Shown: positions 6,829 through 15,150 of the stretch, piece after piece
Layout of the letters: every line of letters begins with the position of its first letter
How positions within the stretch are numbered: position 1 is the stretch's first letter
Source of the DNA: CAZEDK01 sp964511025
GTDB lineage: Bacteria; Patescibacteriota; Gracilibacteria; UBA1369; GWF2-33-10
Reading direction: 5' to 3'
Assembly (NCBI GenBank): GCA_964511025.1
Contig: CAZEDK010000027.1
Span: 1-26,134 of the forward strand
Length of the DNA stretch: 26,134 nucleotides
Notes under the pieces: model-generated
Seen by the model: only the letters and a program-made list of their open reading frames with translations
The model's database searches: none
Told to the model about the DNA's origin: nothing
Translations under genes and position numbers: made by a program

Positions 6829-9325
6829 ATTTCAAGAATTCCATAAATTTTTCAACTATTTTCGCGGCTTCTGCCCTGTTAAGATTATTGTCAGGTCCAA
6901 AATTATTTGTACCATCATAACCAGATACAAGTTCATTAAGTCTTGCAAACTCAATATTGTCAGCAAATTCGTGAGCCGGAGCAACGTCATCAAATCCGAC
7001 AGTCGTATAATCTTCTATTTCAAAATTTGCAATTGCTTCAAGTAAATACACAACGTAGCCTCTGGTAGCTGGATCATCTAAATCGGTATCAAAATCTATT
7101 CCAAGCTCCTCTGCTCTAGCAACATAACCGGCTTGCTCTGCCCAATGTTCTGCGTCAGGATACTCTGTCAAATTCTCAGCTTGATCATTGCTTATTAATG
7201 CAACTTTCAAAATTTCAGCATTTGTCAGGTTACCAGCCGGATCGAATTCTCCATTTGCTTTGCCACTGAATACACGTTCATCTTTTAATGATTCAATTGA
7301 TGAATAATACCACTCATTTTCAAGAACGTCTGTGAACGAAATCACACCATTTTGTTTTTTGAAATTAATGTCTTCATCTCTCAGATCGTAAAGAGTTTCT
7401 TCAAGAGCTTCTTTGTCTTCTTCTGTTCTATCGCTTGCCAAATAAGATTCTATAGCTTCAATTACTTGATCTGTAAAATCTCCGGCAAAATTATAGTCTT
7501 CAATAAGAGCTTTTACGGATCTTAAATCTGAATCGTCTCCTAAATCATCTAAATACTCCAAAATTGCTTTCTTGTTATCCATATAATTTTGTAAAATTTC
7601 TTCATCATCAACATTATTCATTACGTTTAATATCGATTGTAATTGATCAGATTCACCATTGTCTTTTAAAGTATTTATAAGCTCTTCAAATTTTGTTATA
7701 TCAATTTTTTTTAGTAAAATTTCGATTATTTTCAGAGCATCATCTTCAGAAATTTTATCTGCTAAATCTTTTGCTAGACTTGTGTTAACACCTATATTTT
7801 CAAATTTTTGCATATTGTTTTTTGCTTCTGGTCCTTCAAGTAAAATCTTAATTTCTTCATCACTTAAATATTTTTCTAAATAACTTTCATCTAAACTCAT
7901 AATCAGATCTTCTGCTTCATATCCAATCTCTTCAAGTGTCGCAAGAGTTTCGAAGGCATTTTCTTTATCAGATTGATCTTCGCTACTACTCAAAGCTTCT
8001 TCAACTTCTGTAACAATAAGCTCAGCCTCATCTAGAATTTCAAGTAAATCCACTGCTATTAATTTATTTTTTTCGCTTTCATCCTGTTCTTCAATTTTCA
8101 AAACAATTTCTTTAATTGTAGCAATATCATCTTTGATATAAGAAATTTCATTTTCTATAAATTGTCCTTCTCTTTGAAATTGGATTGCTTGCATCGCTTC
8201 ATCCACAATCATCCAAGGGTCATTTATCGAGAAATCATCAAATTTTTCATTCATTGCATCTTGCAAATCCCAGATTTGACTTTCAATATCTTGCATATCA
8301 AATCTCAAATCTTGTCTTTCTTCCATATCAAGACTCAAAAACTCATCAAATAAAGTTTGATTGTCTTCGATGATAGCATCCACATCATCACATAATTGTT
8401 TTGACTCTAATATTAGAGAATCTGTTGATTCTTTGAGTGTTGTCACATTTGTATCTATTTCTATCGATGCTATGCCAGCCTCATAAACATATTCAGCAAT
8501 ATATCTTTCTAAATCTATTAACCATGATGAACTATCTATACTGTTTAAACAAATATTTGTTGTATTGGATTTTAGATTAAAGATCCAAAGTGTATCGGTA
8601 TAATTATAGAACCCTTCGCTGTCATCATTATCTATGTATTCTTGCAAAGTGTCTAAATGTGCTTTGTAATTTGTAAATTTATCAAGCACCTCCAATTGAA
8701 CTTCCTCTATTAAATCCCAGTCGACATAATCATCGTAACTGAACTCTATTTCTCTTTTATCTTTTTTGGCATGTTTTTCAAATTTTTCTTGCTCTTTTAT
8801 TAAACGTTCTTCAATTTTTTCAGCTCTTTTCAAATCTTTTTCCATCCATTTTAAATTTCTTTCCCAATTTTTATAATCTTTTTCCATCTGATCTTCCCGG
8901 TCATCCATTTTGTTATCTGGATTTTCTTCATAATTTTCATCATTTTCTTCGGTGTAATCTTCGTTATTTTCTTGTTCATATTCTTTACATTCTTTGTAAA
9001 TTACTTCGCCATTTTCTTCACATATTTCACATTCTTGATCCCCATCCGTTTGAAAATAACAATACTGATCATTATTCTGTTCTTCATCGTCTTTATTTTC
9101 TTCTTCAGTTTGTTCTTCAGTTTCGCCGGACTCATCATCTATCTCTGTTTCTTCTTCTTCATTTTGAGAAGAATCTTCTTCAGCCACATAATTAACAACA
9201 GAAGCTTTCGCATCCTTACTGTTACTTATACCAGAGTAAGTCGCGACAACAAAAACAAAAATTCCCACAAGACTGCCTAATATTTTCAAAGCAAAATGGC
9301 ATTTTATTTTGTTTAATTTTTCCAT
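6827..9325 (-). CDS. Large secreted SLH-domain, acidic coiled-coil protein
   Basis: Predicted cell-surface protein of 832 aa. An N-terminal signal peptide or membrane segment (ALKILGSLVGIFVFVVATYS, residues 12-31) is followed by a very acidic Glu/Asp/Asn-rich region. This contains a small Cys cluster near residues 94-118 (CYF, CEIC, KEC) that could form disulfides or bind metal. The next roughly 500 residues are charged and helical-looking, probably coiled coil. The last about 165 residues hold three S-layer-homology-like repeats (FTDVLENEWYYSSIESL, YPDAEHWAEQAGYVARA, FDDVAPAHEFADNIEFA, each with a following GYD or G-F-P type loop and an RAEAAK-type helix). SLH repeats anchor proteins to cell-wall polymers in other bacteria. 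It is transcribed from a promoter shared back to back with the YgjP-like gene. Confidence 0.8.
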   Translation of the reverse strand: MEKLNKIKCHFALKILGSLVGIFVFVVATYSGISNSKDAKASVVNYVAEEDSSQNEEEETEIDDESGETEEQTEEENKDDEEQNNDQYCYFQTDGDQECEICEENGEVIYKECKEYEQENNEDYTEENDENYEENPDNKMDDREDQMEKDYKNWERNLKWMEKDLKRAEKIEERLIKEQEKFEKHAKKDKREIEFSYDDYVDWDLIEEVQLEVLDKFTNYKAHLDTLQEYIDNDDSEGFYNYTDTLWIFNLKSNTTNICLNSIDSSSWLIDLERYIAEYVYEAGIASIEIDTNVTTLKESTDSLILESKQLCDDVDAIIEDNQTLFDEFLSLDMEERQDLRFDMQDIESQIWDLQDAMNEKFDDFSINDPWMIVDEAMQAIQFQREGQFIENEISYIKDDIATIKEIVLKIEEQDESEKNKLIAVDLLEILDEAELIVTEVEEALSSSEDQSDKENAFETLATLEEIGYEAEDLIMSLDESYLEKYLSDEEIKILLEGPEAKNNMQKFENIGVNTSLAKDLADKISEDDALKIIEILLKKIDITKFEELINTLKDNGESDQLQSILNVMNNVDDEEILQNYMDNKKAILEYLDDLGDDSDLRSVKALIEDYNFAGDFTDQVIEAIESYLASDRTEEDKEALEETLYDLRDEDINFKKQNGVISFTDVLENEWYYSSIESLKDERVFSGKANGEFDPAGNLTNAEILKVALISNDQAENLTEYPDAEHWAEQAGYVARAEELGIDFDTDLDDPATRGYVVYLLEAIANFEIEDYTTVGFDDVAPAHEFADNIEFARLNELVSGYDGTNNFGPDNNLNRAEAAKIVEKFMEFLK

Positions 9326-9345
9326 ATATTTAGTTTAAATAATAA

Positions 9346-9368
9346 ATTTTAGAAATCATTTCTAAAAT
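9346..9368. repeat. Perfect 10-bp palindrome at the SLH gene transcription start
   Basis: ATTTTAGAAA and TTTCTAAAAT flank a 3-nt loop TCA. The palindrome begins about where transcription from the minus promoter would start. It could be an operator or a 5'-end stabilising hairpin. Confidence 0.5.
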
Positions 9369-9374
9369 CTGTCT

Positions 9375-9403
9375 ATTATACTATAATTCCCCAAAAAAAG
9401 CAA
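9375..9403 (-). promoter_or_regulatory. Divergent promoter between SLH gene and YgjP-like gene
   Basis: On the minus strand TTGCTT (9403-9398), a 17-nt spacer and TATAAT (9380-9375) precede the SLH gene. On the plus strand another TATAAT at 9382-9387 faces the YgjP-like gene, so the two -10 boxes are separated by a single base (ATTATA-C-TATAAT). The plus -35 is poor. Confidence 0.6.
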
Positions 9404-9408
9404 ATAAA

Positions 9409-9900
9409 ATGAAAAATTATATAGATGGAGAAATTATAGAAATTTGCAATGGTAAAAAATACATGCTGCATTTTCAAAAATCCAAACTACAACATATGTC
9501 AGCTAAATTGATTGCAGAAAATGCTATAAAAATTAAAATTCCTGCAAATTATCAACAAATAGAAATTTATCAATTATTACGAAAAATACTTGCAAAAGAT
9601 AATATAAACTGGCTAAAAAACTACATTTTAAAACTAAACAATCTACATTTTGGATTTGATTATAAAAACATCGAATTAAAAAATTTTAAAAGAAGATTTG
9701 GACATTGTACATCAAAGAACGAAATTGCAATTTGTTCGCGATTGCTATTTACAGCAATTGAATTTTTGGAATATGTAGTTATTCATGAACTTGCGCACGT
9801 CAAAGAAAAAAACCACGGAAAAAATTTTTGGAATTTGGTATACAAAGCTTGTCCTGATTATAAAACAAAAAGAAAAACTTTGAAAAATTTTAATTTTTAA
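9409..9900 (+). CDS. YgjP-like (DUF45/SprT-related) metallopeptidase
   Basis: Small cytoplasmic protein with the zinc-peptidase signature HELAH (His126, Glu127, His130) followed by a further His at 136 in KEKNHGKNFW, the arrangement of the YgjP/DUF45 group. The upstream RRFGHCTSKNEI stretch is also typical (RWGSC-like in relatives). At 163 aa it is shorter than E. coli-type members (about 230), lacking part of the N-terminus, but the catalytic region is whole. The substrate is unknown for the family. It shares a divergent promoter region with the SLH gene and ends 20 nt before the convergent kinase gene. Confidence 0.82.
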   Translation: MKNYIDGEIIEICNGKKYMLHFQKSKLQHMSAKLIAENAIKIKIPANYQQIEIYQLLRKILAKDNINWLKNYILKLNNLHFGFDYKNIELKNFKRRFGHCTSKNEIAICSRLLFTAIEFLEYVVIHELAHVKEKNHGKNFWNLVYKACPDYKTKRKTLKNFNF

Positions 9901-9919
9901 AATTAAATTAGGTTTAAAA

Positions 9920-11353
9920 TTAAATTAGGGTTTTGGTGATCGGTATTTTGACTGTAAATGTTGTGCCTTGATTGAGTTTACTCTCAACGCTAATTTCTCC
10001 TCCAAGTATACCTACCAATCCTTTGACGATAAATAGACCTAGGCCACTTCCTTTATATTTCCTTATTGTTTTGTTTGTGGTGATTTGCGTGAAATCATCG
10101 AATATGTGTTCCAAATTTTCTTTTGGGATGCCAATACCGCTATCACCAACAACAAAAACCAATTCAGATTCACCTTGTTTTATGTCAACCGTAATTTTAC
10201 CTCCTGAGCCGGTAAATTTGATCGAATTTCCAAGTAAATTATTTAAAATATCATAAATTTTATCCTTATCAGTTTGAATTGGGATATTTGTGTTTTCAAA
10301 ATGACTGTTTAATTTAATATTTTTTTCTTTGATTAAGGGCTCAAGTGAGCTAATAATTTCCTGAAACAATTCTTCTATTTTGAATGTGGACTGAGATATA
10401 CATGTTTTATGGCTTTTTATTTTGGCAAAATCAATAATATGATTTACTTTTCTAATAAGTTTGTTGCAATAATTTTGTATTAAAGCTAAATACTCTAAAG
10501 TATCTTTTGATAATTTTTTTTCTTTTTCCTGTATAAGCTCTGCAAAACCTACTATGGCAACGATTGGTGTTCTAAGTTCGTGAGAAATCTCAGTTAGAAA
10601 TGTTGATTTTAATTTATCTGTTTCTTGTGTAATTAATATTTCTTTTTGCTTGGATGCTATCATTAAATAAAAAGCACTCGTAATGATAAGCGTTAATATT
10701 ATAGCTCCGCCAGCAAGTCTTAATGTTTTTTGCAGTGCTTTATCCACATCTTCAGCGCTCATGTCTACACCTATAATTGCAATAGTCTCGCCTTTTGTAT
10801 CTTTGATTGGAGCATATCCGGAAAGCCATTTACCCCATTGATCCGCTAATATTTTATGATCGGCATTTGGATAATCAAAAGCTTTTAAAATGTGTGGAGT
10901 ATTCGAAATATCATATAAATCACCAGGTAGTGATAAATATTCATTAGGGTCAATTTTATTATTGTTATTTAGATCCGGATCTTTAACCGTCAGATAGTTG
11001 TCAGCATCTATTATAAAAGATAAATAATTAACATCGTTTGTCTTTCTCATAAGATATACATACCTTATATCTGAATTCACTTTTTTGATCTTATTTAATT
11101 CTTTTGATGTGTTTTTAAATTCTTCTTTGTAAATGTCCCCTTTGTTTTTTATTTGCAGCAGGTTATCCGGTGCAATATATAGTGAGCCTAAGTACGCAAT
11201 GTCTATTAAATTATTGCGTAATTGTTTGATAATTACCTGATTAACCAGTTGATATAAAAAAATAATAATCGACGTAATTAATAAAAGTATTAATAGCAAA
11301 ACTACTGTGATTTTTTTAGGCACGATTTTTTGATTTTTGATATTATGATACAT
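9920..11353 (-). CDS. Membrane sensor histidine kinase (orphan)
   Basis: Two-component sensor kinase. TM helix at about 15-35, an extracytoplasmic Cache-like sensor (about 40-210), second TM at 212-233, then HisKA with phospho-acceptor His258 (TEISHELRTP) and a HATPase domain with N box (NNLLGNSIKF), G1 box (DSGIGIP) and G2 box (GSGLGLFIVKG). The sensor contains DLNNNNKIDPNE (127-138), a good match to a 12-residue EF-hand calcium loop, followed by PGDLYDIS and DQWGKWLSGYAPI. No response regulator is adjacent, so its partner must be encoded elsewhere. The gene starts 15 nt after the trpF remnant and may be read from the trp transcript; a TATAAT on the minus strand at 11377-11372 might give it its own promoter. 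Confidence 0.93.
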   Translation of the reverse strand: MYHNIKNQKIVPKKITVVLLLILLLITSIIIFLYQLVNQVIIKQLRNNLIDIAYLGSLYIAPDNLLQIKNKGDIYKEEFKNTSKELNKIKKVNSDIRYVYLMRKTNDVNYLSFIIDADNYLTVKDPDLNNNNKIDPNEYLSLPGDLYDISNTPHILKAFDYPNADHKILADQWGKWLSGYAPIKDTKGETIAIIGVDMSAEDVDKALQKTLRLAGGAIILTLIITSAFYLMIASKQKEILITQETDKLKSTFLTEISHELRTPIVAIVGFAELIQEKEKKLSKDTLEYLALIQNYCNKLIRKVNHIIDFAKIKSHKTCISQSTFKIEELFQEIISSLEPLIKEKNIKLNSHFENTNIPIQTDKDKIYDILNNLLGNSIKFTGSGGKITVDIKQGESELVFVVGDSGIGIPKENLEHIFDDFTQITTNKTIRKYKGSGLGLFIVKGLVGILGGEISVESKLNQGTTFTVKIPITKTLI

Positions 11354-11367
11354 AATCTTTCATTTAA

Positions 11368-11688
11368 CTAAATTATATTAACACTTGAAAGCTTATTAAT
11401 GAAAGCTAAGATTTTTTTATGATCTTTTGTGATATCTGTAGAACTTTTTTCTAATGAAGAAGCGATATCAATAGCAAATGGATTTAATTCTTGAATTGTT
11501 TTTATTGCATTTTTGTTGTTTATACCGCCGGCAATAAAAAAATCTTTTTCCGTAATTCCTTGAATTATATGATGATCAAATTGGATTCCGTTTTTTTGCC
11601 CGTCAAAAAGAAAATAATGTAAATTATCTAAATTAAATTCTTTTAGATTTGGTAATTTATTTTTTATTCGAAATGCTTTGATTACAGG
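11368..11688 (-). pseudogene. trpF: C-terminal half of phosphoribosylanthranilate isomerase (trpF remnant)
   Basis: An open frame of 106 codons that encodes only the second half of TrpF: PVIKAFRI, FLFDGQKNGIQFDHH (the aspartate corresponds to the general acid), FFIAGGINNKNAIKTI and a phosphate-binding-like AIDIASSLE, then KDHKKILAFI. The first half of the TIM barrel, including the catalytic Cys region, is absent and there is no ATG, GTG or TTG start. The homology begins exactly where trpG ends, in the -1 frame relative to trpG, at a slippery A AAA AAC. Either this is a relic left by a deletion that fused trpG to trpF, or it is expressed as a TrpG-TrpF' frameshift product. The clean reading frame argues for a recent event or some retained expression. 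Confidence 0.75.
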
Positions 11689-12272
11689 TTTTTTAATTTC
11701 AAAAAATTTTCTAACATTTTTTTGCCTTCAGGCGTTCCAATTGATTCCGGATGAAACTGAATTCCGTAAATTGGGAATTTTTTGTGTTTTAATCCCATTA
11801 TTATTTTATATTTATCATTTGTTTCTGATGTTATTTCTAGACTGTTTGGAAATGACTTTTGGTCTCCCATAAGAGAATGATATCTCATTACTTCAGTTGG
11901 ATTTTTGATTCCTTCAAAAATTCCAGATTTATTATGAGTTATCAGAGTTCTTTTCCCATGCATAATTTTCGGCGCTCTTACAACCTTTCCGCCAAAAGCA
12001 TAAACAATTCCTTGATGACCAAGGCATACTCCTAGTAATGGTATATTTTGTCCAAGTTCAAGAATAACTTCTTTGCAAATACCAAAATCTTCTTTCTTCT
12101 CAGGTGTGCCAGGGCCTGGTGAAATGATTATATGACTTGGCTTTTTTACTGCCAATTCTTTGGATGATAATTCGTCATTTCTATAAACTTCTGGATTGCC
12201 ACCCAGTTCACCAATATATTGATAAAGGTTGAAGGTAAATGAATCGTAGTTGTCGATTATTATTGTTTTCAT
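11682..12272 (-). CDS. trpG: Anthranilate synthase glutamine amidotransferase subunit
   Basis: Class I glutamine amidotransferase that supplies ammonia to TrpE. The 196-aa protein has the N-terminal IIIDNYDSFTFNLYQYIGE, the oxyanion and nucleophile segments SPGPGTPE and GVCLGHQGI (nucleophile Cys83), and the His174/Glu176 dyad in FHPESIGTPEG. It begins 3 nt after trpE, so it is translationally linked to it. A PabA role cannot be excluded from TrpG alone; the partner and the TrpF remnant favour TrpG. The gene ends AAA TTA AAA AAC CTG TAA, which contains the slippery heptamer discussed for trpF. Confidence 0.92.
   Translation of the reverse strand: MKTIIIDNYDSFTFNLYQYIGELGGNPEVYRNDELSSKELAVKKPSHIIISPGPGTPEKKEDFGICKEVILELGQNIPLLGVCLGHQGIVYAFGGKVVRAPKIMHGKRTLITHNKSGIFEGIKNPTEVMRYHSLMGDQKSFPNSLEITSETNDKYKIIMGLKHKKFPIYGIQFHPESIGTPEGKKMLENFLKLKNL
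11688..11694 (-). promoter_or_regulatory. Candidate -1 frameshift site A AAA AAC
   Basis: The heptamer is phased with trpG codons ttA AAA AAC, two codons before the stop. Slipping back one base gives CCT GTA ATC AAA GCA, which is precisely the first recognisable TrpF sequence PVIKA. No strong downstream stem-loop is apparent, so efficiency is uncertain. The AT-rich context makes chance possible. Confidence 0.35.
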
Positions 12273-12275
12273 AAT

Positions 12276-13475
12276 TTATAAAATTGCTGCTAAGCATCCA
12301 TTCATTTTGTTCATGGATTCTTTGTATTCTTGATCAGGGATTGAATCATAAACAATGCCTCCTGCAGCTTGAATATAAGCGTAATTATTTTTTATTAACA
12401 TAGTTCTTATTGCGATTGCCATATCCATATTTCCATGAAAATCGAAATAACCAACAGCTCCACTGTATATTCCTCTGATGTCAGTCACTAGATGTACCAC
12501 ATGAGAAAATCTTTCAATATGCATTAAATGTTGAGTTTCTACGCTTGAAATATCTGCAATTTTACCTGTATCATTTCTTGCCAGATCTACAAGCATCAAA
12601 TGTTCCGCTTGTTCTTTTTCAGAATTTATTAACTCATCTTCAGTTTTTTTTCTTTTACCGGCAATTGGTCTTACTAATATATCTTTATTCTCCACTCTAA
12701 CTAAAGTCTCTGGAGAAGCTCCAACAATATCAAATTCAGGATATTTCAGAAAATACATATATGGCGATGGATTGAGCAGTCTAAGTCTTCTGTAACAATC
12801 AAACGAATTGTCTTTATCTTTCAAAATTAATTTTAGTCTTTGGCTGAATTGTAGTTGATAAGTTTCGCCATTTTTTATTTTCTCTAAAATTTTTTCAACT
12901 TTTTTACAGAATTCAGTTTTTGTAAAATTAGATTCAAATTTTTTTTCTGATAAAATTTCTTTTGTAAATTCCAATTCTTTTAAATTTGAATCGTTTTGTA
13001 AAATTGCTTCTTTTAAAACATCAAATGTATTTTTAATTTCTTCATACTCTTTTTTTAAATTTTTACTTTTTAAATTTAAATATTTAATAAAACTTACTTT
13101 TTGTGTGAAATGATCGAATACAATGATTGTTTCATAAAGCGCAAATATTCCGTCAGGTGTTCCCAAAATTTCTTTTTTGAGTATTTTTAGTGGATCATCA
13201 AAATCTTCAAATTTGAGTTTGTCTTTTTCTGTAATGACGCAAACGCCATTTTTGAATTCAAAGATTTTTTTTGGATTAAGTCCTATAAAAGAATATCTTG
13301 AAAGTTTCGTATTGTTTTCAGCGCTTTCTAGCAAAAAAGAGTATGGTTTTTCTTTTGTAATTTTTTGATAAATAGAAATAGGAGTCAAAGTATCGGCAAC
13401 AAATTGGTAAATTATTGCTGTATGACTGATGTTTTTAATATTTTTTAGATCTTCGAATTTTGGAAAAATGTTCAT
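12276..13475 (-). CDS. trpE: Anthranilate synthase component I
   Basis: Chorismate-utilising enzyme that forms anthranilate with TrpG. The N-terminal LLES motif (48-51) followed by RYSFIGLNP is the tryptophan feedback-binding site typical of TrpE. The catalytic half shows NPSPYMYFLKYPEFDIVGASPE, VRPIAGKRKK, EKEQAEHLMLVDLARND, and AAGGIVYDSIPDQEYKE. At 399 aa it is shorter than typical TrpE (450-520) because the N-terminal region is compact. Downstream trpD, trpC, trpB and trpA are absent from the window, so the pathway is incomplete here. Its ATG overlaps the stop of a 36-codon ORF (ATGA). Confidence 0.93.
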   Translation of the reverse strand: MNIFPKFEDLKNIKNISHTAIIYQFVADTLTPISIYQKITKEKPYSFLLESAENNTKLSRYSFIGLNPKKIFEFKNGVCVITEKDKLKFEDFDDPLKILKKEILGTPDGIFALYETIIVFDHFTQKVSFIKYLNLKSKNLKKEYEEIKNTFDVLKEAILQNDSNLKELEFTKEILSEKKFESNFTKTEFCKKVEKILEKIKNGETYQLQFSQRLKLILKDKDNSFDCYRRLRLLNPSPYMYFLKYPEFDIVGASPETLVRVENKDILVRPIAGKRKKTEDELINSEKEQAEHLMLVDLARNDTGKIADISSVETQHLMHIERFSHVVHLVTDIRGIYSGAVGYFDFHGNMDMAIAIRTMLIKNNYAYIQAAGGIVYDSIPDQEYKESMNKMNGCLAAIL

Positions 13476-13582
13476 TTTTTAGGATAAAGTGTTTGTAAAC
13501 TTAACTTGTTACCAAGTCTTTCAATTTCATTTTTTTTAGAATTTTCGTGTTTCATTATTGTTTTAAGAGTTGTGAAGTCCAT
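13472..13582 (-). CDS. 36-aa ORF translationally coupled to trpE
   Basis: ATG at 13582, stop TGA overlapping the trpE start as ATGA. The peptide is lysine-rich (it begins MDFTTLKTIMKHENSKKNEI) and has no tryptophan, so it is not a classical trp leader peptide. It may be the last remnant of an earlier gene of the operon or a real coupling ORF. I do not recognise a family. Confidence 0.4.
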   Translation of the reverse strand: MDFTTLKTIMKHENSKKNEIERLGNKLSLQTLYPKK

Positions 13583-13625
13583 CTCAAGAGGAAAACATAA
13601 ATTTCATATAATGTTTTTATTATTA

Positions 13626-13642
13626 TCCGAACTGTTTTCGGA
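13626..13642. repeat. Small hairpin upstream of the trp operon
   Basis: TCCGAA and TTCGGA flank a 5-nt loop, about 45 nt upstream of the 36-codon ORF on the minus strand. On that strand it is followed by TAATAATAAA, not a T-run; a regulatory role is unproven. Confidence 0.3.
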
Positions 13643-13704
13643 TTTCCTACCGATATTAACATAAAATGAGAAATGATGTCGCCAACTTAACTCTATCTTT
13701 GCTT

Positions 13705-15051
13705 TCAAGCCTCTTTCACAAACCATTCCAAATATCTATCAATCTCCGATATTAAAAAATATGGTAAATTAAGTAATTTATAATGCTTGCCTTTTGATGT
13801 TAATACGTCATCAATACTTAATTTATTTGCATATAATCTTACTGCATAATGATGATTTGTTCTGTCCATGAATTCATGTAAAGATCTAAGTGTGCCTGAT
13901 TTTCCTGATTTTACTTCGATCGGTATCAGAAATTTCTGGAAAGCAAACACAAAATCAACTTCTGAGTTGGATTGTTTTTTTTCTCTTACCCAAAAATGTA
14001 AATTTCTCGTTTTTACAAGCGTTTTGAGTTCCTGCATAACAATATGTTCTATAATAAGACCTTGATAGATACCATGAAGATCCTCAATCCCAATATAATG
14101 CCTTTGTAATCCTGCAAAATAATTAATCAAACCTGTATCAAGAAATTGTAGTTTTGGTGATTTTTTGAAATCAGTTGTAGCCGGGATCTCAGTAGAGGTT
14201 GTTGGGTAAATTAAATTAATTAACATTGCTTTTTCCAAATTTTGCATCAATTCTTTTACATGCTTGGATGAATAGTTTGAATCTCCAAAATTTTGAAATT
14301 TAATTCTTTTACCAGCAAATAATGGTATGGCATTAATAACATGCCTCAAAATAGGCAATAGTTCTTTTCTTTTTGTATATTTTTCAGCATCATCGATATA
14401 TGCTTCCAAAAGATTTTCATAAATTGGGTTCAAAGATACTAAATCTTTTGTTTCTATATATTTTGCCAAAACTTCTGGCATCCCTCCAATAAGGGTATAT
14501 TCATGAAATAATTTAAGTAGTTTTTCATATGCAAAATGTGGCAATGGAATTTGATTGATTAATTTTAAAGCTTCAGTTTCATTTGTAGCTTCTAAAAATT
14601 CAATAAATGTTAAAGGATACATAAATAAATATTCTACTCTTCCAACAGGAAAACTAAAATGCTCTCCCATCATTGATTCAAGCAAAGAACCCGCAGCAAT
14701 AACATGTATTTCTTTAGCTTCTTCATTAAAATATCTCAACATTGCAATAGCTTTTGGAGAATTTTGTATTTCGTCTATAAACAAAAGAGTTTTTTGATTT
14801 TTGTCTCTTCTTAAATCTTTATATAAAAAAATACTATTAACAAGATCCTCTATATCCAAATTTTTTTCAAAAATTTCTATATCTCTACTCTTTTCTAAAT
14901 TTAAATTAATAAATACATCAAAATTTTCAGCAAAAAGTTTAACAATTGTTGTTTTTCCAACCTGTCTTGCACCTCGTAGAATTAATGGCTTTCTATCTGT
15001 TTTTTCTCCCCATTCTTTTAACTCATTGATAATTGACGAACGTGTAAACAT
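13705..15051 (-). CDS. AAA+ ATPase with DUF4143 domain
   Basis: Cytoplasmic P-loop ATPase of the AAA_14/DUF4143 group, whose cellular role is not established. Walker A is GARQVGKTT near the N-terminus, Walker B is TLLFIDEIQN, and a sensor-like HVIAAGSLLES follows. The C-terminal DUF4143 region contains FLDTGLINYFAG, and a PD-(D/E)XK-like core is suggested by NSEVDFVFAFQKFLIPIEVKSGK. I start it at MFTRSSIINEL because family members begin there; an in-frame ATG at 15105 exists, but the extra 18 codons are encoded by a 33-nt tandem repeat and look like noncoding leader. A segment of its N-terminal coding sequence has a near copy at 15364-15429. Confidence 0.88.
   Translation of the reverse strand: MFTRSSIINELKEWGEKTDRKPLILRGARQVGKTTIVKLFAENFDVFINLNLEKSRDIEIFEKNLDIEDLVNSIFLYKDLRRDKNQKTLLFIDEIQNSPKAIAMLRYFNEEAKEIHVIAAGSLLESMMGEHFSFPVGRVEYLFMYPLTFIEFLEATNETEALKLINQIPLPHFAYEKLLKLFHEYTLIGGMPEVLAKYIETKDLVSLNPIYENLLEAYIDDAEKYTKRKELLPILRHVINAIPLFAGKRIKFQNFGDSNYSSKHVKELMQNLEKAMLINLIYPTTSTEIPATTDFKKSPKLQFLDTGLINYFAGLQRHYIGIEDLHGIYQGLIIEHIVMQELKTLVKTRNLHFWVREKKQSNSEVDFVFAFQKFLIPIEVKSGKSGTLRSLHEFMDRTNHHYAVRLYANKLSIDDVLTSKGKHYKLLNLPYFLISEIDRYLEWFVKEA
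14876..14935. repeat. 60-nt segment of the ATPase gene, copy 1 of a duplication
   Basis: This part of the DUF4143 ATPase gene (encoding FAENFDVFINLNLEKSRDIE) is nearly identical to 15364-15429, in the same orientation. Differences are one C/T change and a short A/T-rich insertion with local changes. Confidence 0.8.
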
Positions 15052-15064
15052 AAGCGAAAAAACT

Positions 15065-15150
15065 AAAGTCAACCCTATTTTCTCTATTTTTAGACCCAAA
15101 GTCAACCCTATTTTCTCTAAACCTTACCTCAAAGTAAGCCCAATTTCCTA
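15065..15150. repeat. 33-nt tandem repeat upstream of the DUF4143 gene
   Basis: Two units of 33 nt (15065-15097 and 15098-15130) share their first 22 nt exactly, beginning AAAGTCAACCCTATTTTCTC. A third, degenerate partial unit starts at 15131 (AAAGTAAGCCCAATTTCC). Read toward the ATPase gene, each full unit presents TTGACT, a -35-like hexamer. Confidence 0.7.

Noticed and set aside
8972..9280. Phe/Ile-rich plus-strand ORF opposite the large SLH gene
   Set aside because: It is the antisense shadow of the Glu/Asp-rich coding region.
9920..11353. Complete two-component system
   Set aside because: No response-regulator receiver domain is encoded on either side of the kinase in this window.
13472..13582. 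Tryptophan attenuator leader peptide
   Set aside because: The 36-codon ORF has no Trp codon and overlaps trpE directly, leaving no room for an attenuator.
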